DNA from: Actinomycetes bacterium
GTDB taxonomy: Bacteria; Actinomycetota; Acidimicrobiia; Acidimicrobiales; Palsa-688
Assembly (NCBI GenBank): GCA_021821705.1
Contig: JAKACE010000128.1
Coordinates: forward strand, 1 to 5,950
Length of the DNA stretch: 5,950 bases
Reading direction: 5' to 3'
Shown: piece by piece, positions 5,947-5,950 of the stretch
Position numbering within the stretch: the first letter of the stretch is position 1
How the letters are laid out: every line of letters starts with the position of its first letter
Position numbers and translations under genes: made by a program
Notes under the pieces: generated by a model
What the model was told of the DNA's origin: nothing
Databases searched by the model: none
Seen by the model: the letters and a program-made list of their open reading frames with translations, nothing else

Positions 5947-5950
5947 TCTG

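Noticed and set aside
1..5950. CRISPR array, toxin-antitoxin, defence island or riboswitch.
   Set aside because: No regularly spaced repeats, small gene pairs of that type, or structured RNA leader were seen.

Overview
This is a high-GC window with strong G/C preference at third codon positions. Together with the families present (IS256-type transposase, a tyrosine-recombinase-like protein with the GAG-x-x-x-x-DL block, and a large serine recombinase), this points to an actinomycete (Actinomycetota). The genus cannot be fixed from this sequence. No housekeeping, metabolic or structural gene was found; everything recognisable is a mobile-element gene or a remnant of one.

Layout. (1) 5-1436, minus strand: an apparently complete IS256-family insertion sequence with one intact transposase gene (42-1319), a strong ribosome binding site, and a shared 11-bp inverted-repeat core near both ends. 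(2) 1437-2017: about 580 bp with no convincing gene and only small hairpins; it may hold the left end of the next element. (3) 2018-4811, plus strand: a tightly coupled two-gene unit. The first gene encodes a tyrosine-recombinase/integrase-like protein whose fold is recognisable but whose catalytic residues are mostly replaced. The second starts 5 bp after its stop and encodes a large DDE transposase with a textbook Y-(2)-R-(3)-E-(6)-K signature (IS4-like) and a cysteine-containing insertion. (4) 4777-5732, plus strand: the C-terminal two thirds of a large serine recombinase (recombinase domain, zinc ribbon, coiled coil). It lacks its catalytic N-terminus, is broken by a frameshift and stop near 5100, and has a 15-codon out-of-frame patch at 5283-5327. 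Its start overlaps the 3' end of the transposase, so the two are joined at an abrupt junction near 4780-4795. (5) 5733-5950: non-coding, with a 9-bp inverted repeat around the recombinase stop codon, a short imperfect direct repeat, and a C-run tract at the window edge.

Interpretation. The window reads as layered mobile DNA: an older serine-recombinase gene truncated where the recombinase-like/transposase unit now abuts it, and an IS256-type element inserted to the left in the opposite orientation. The most interesting part is the two-gene unit, because a catalytically degenerate tyrosine-recombinase fold coupled to a DDE transposase suggests a DNA-binding or targeting accessory protein for transposition. 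That role is inference.
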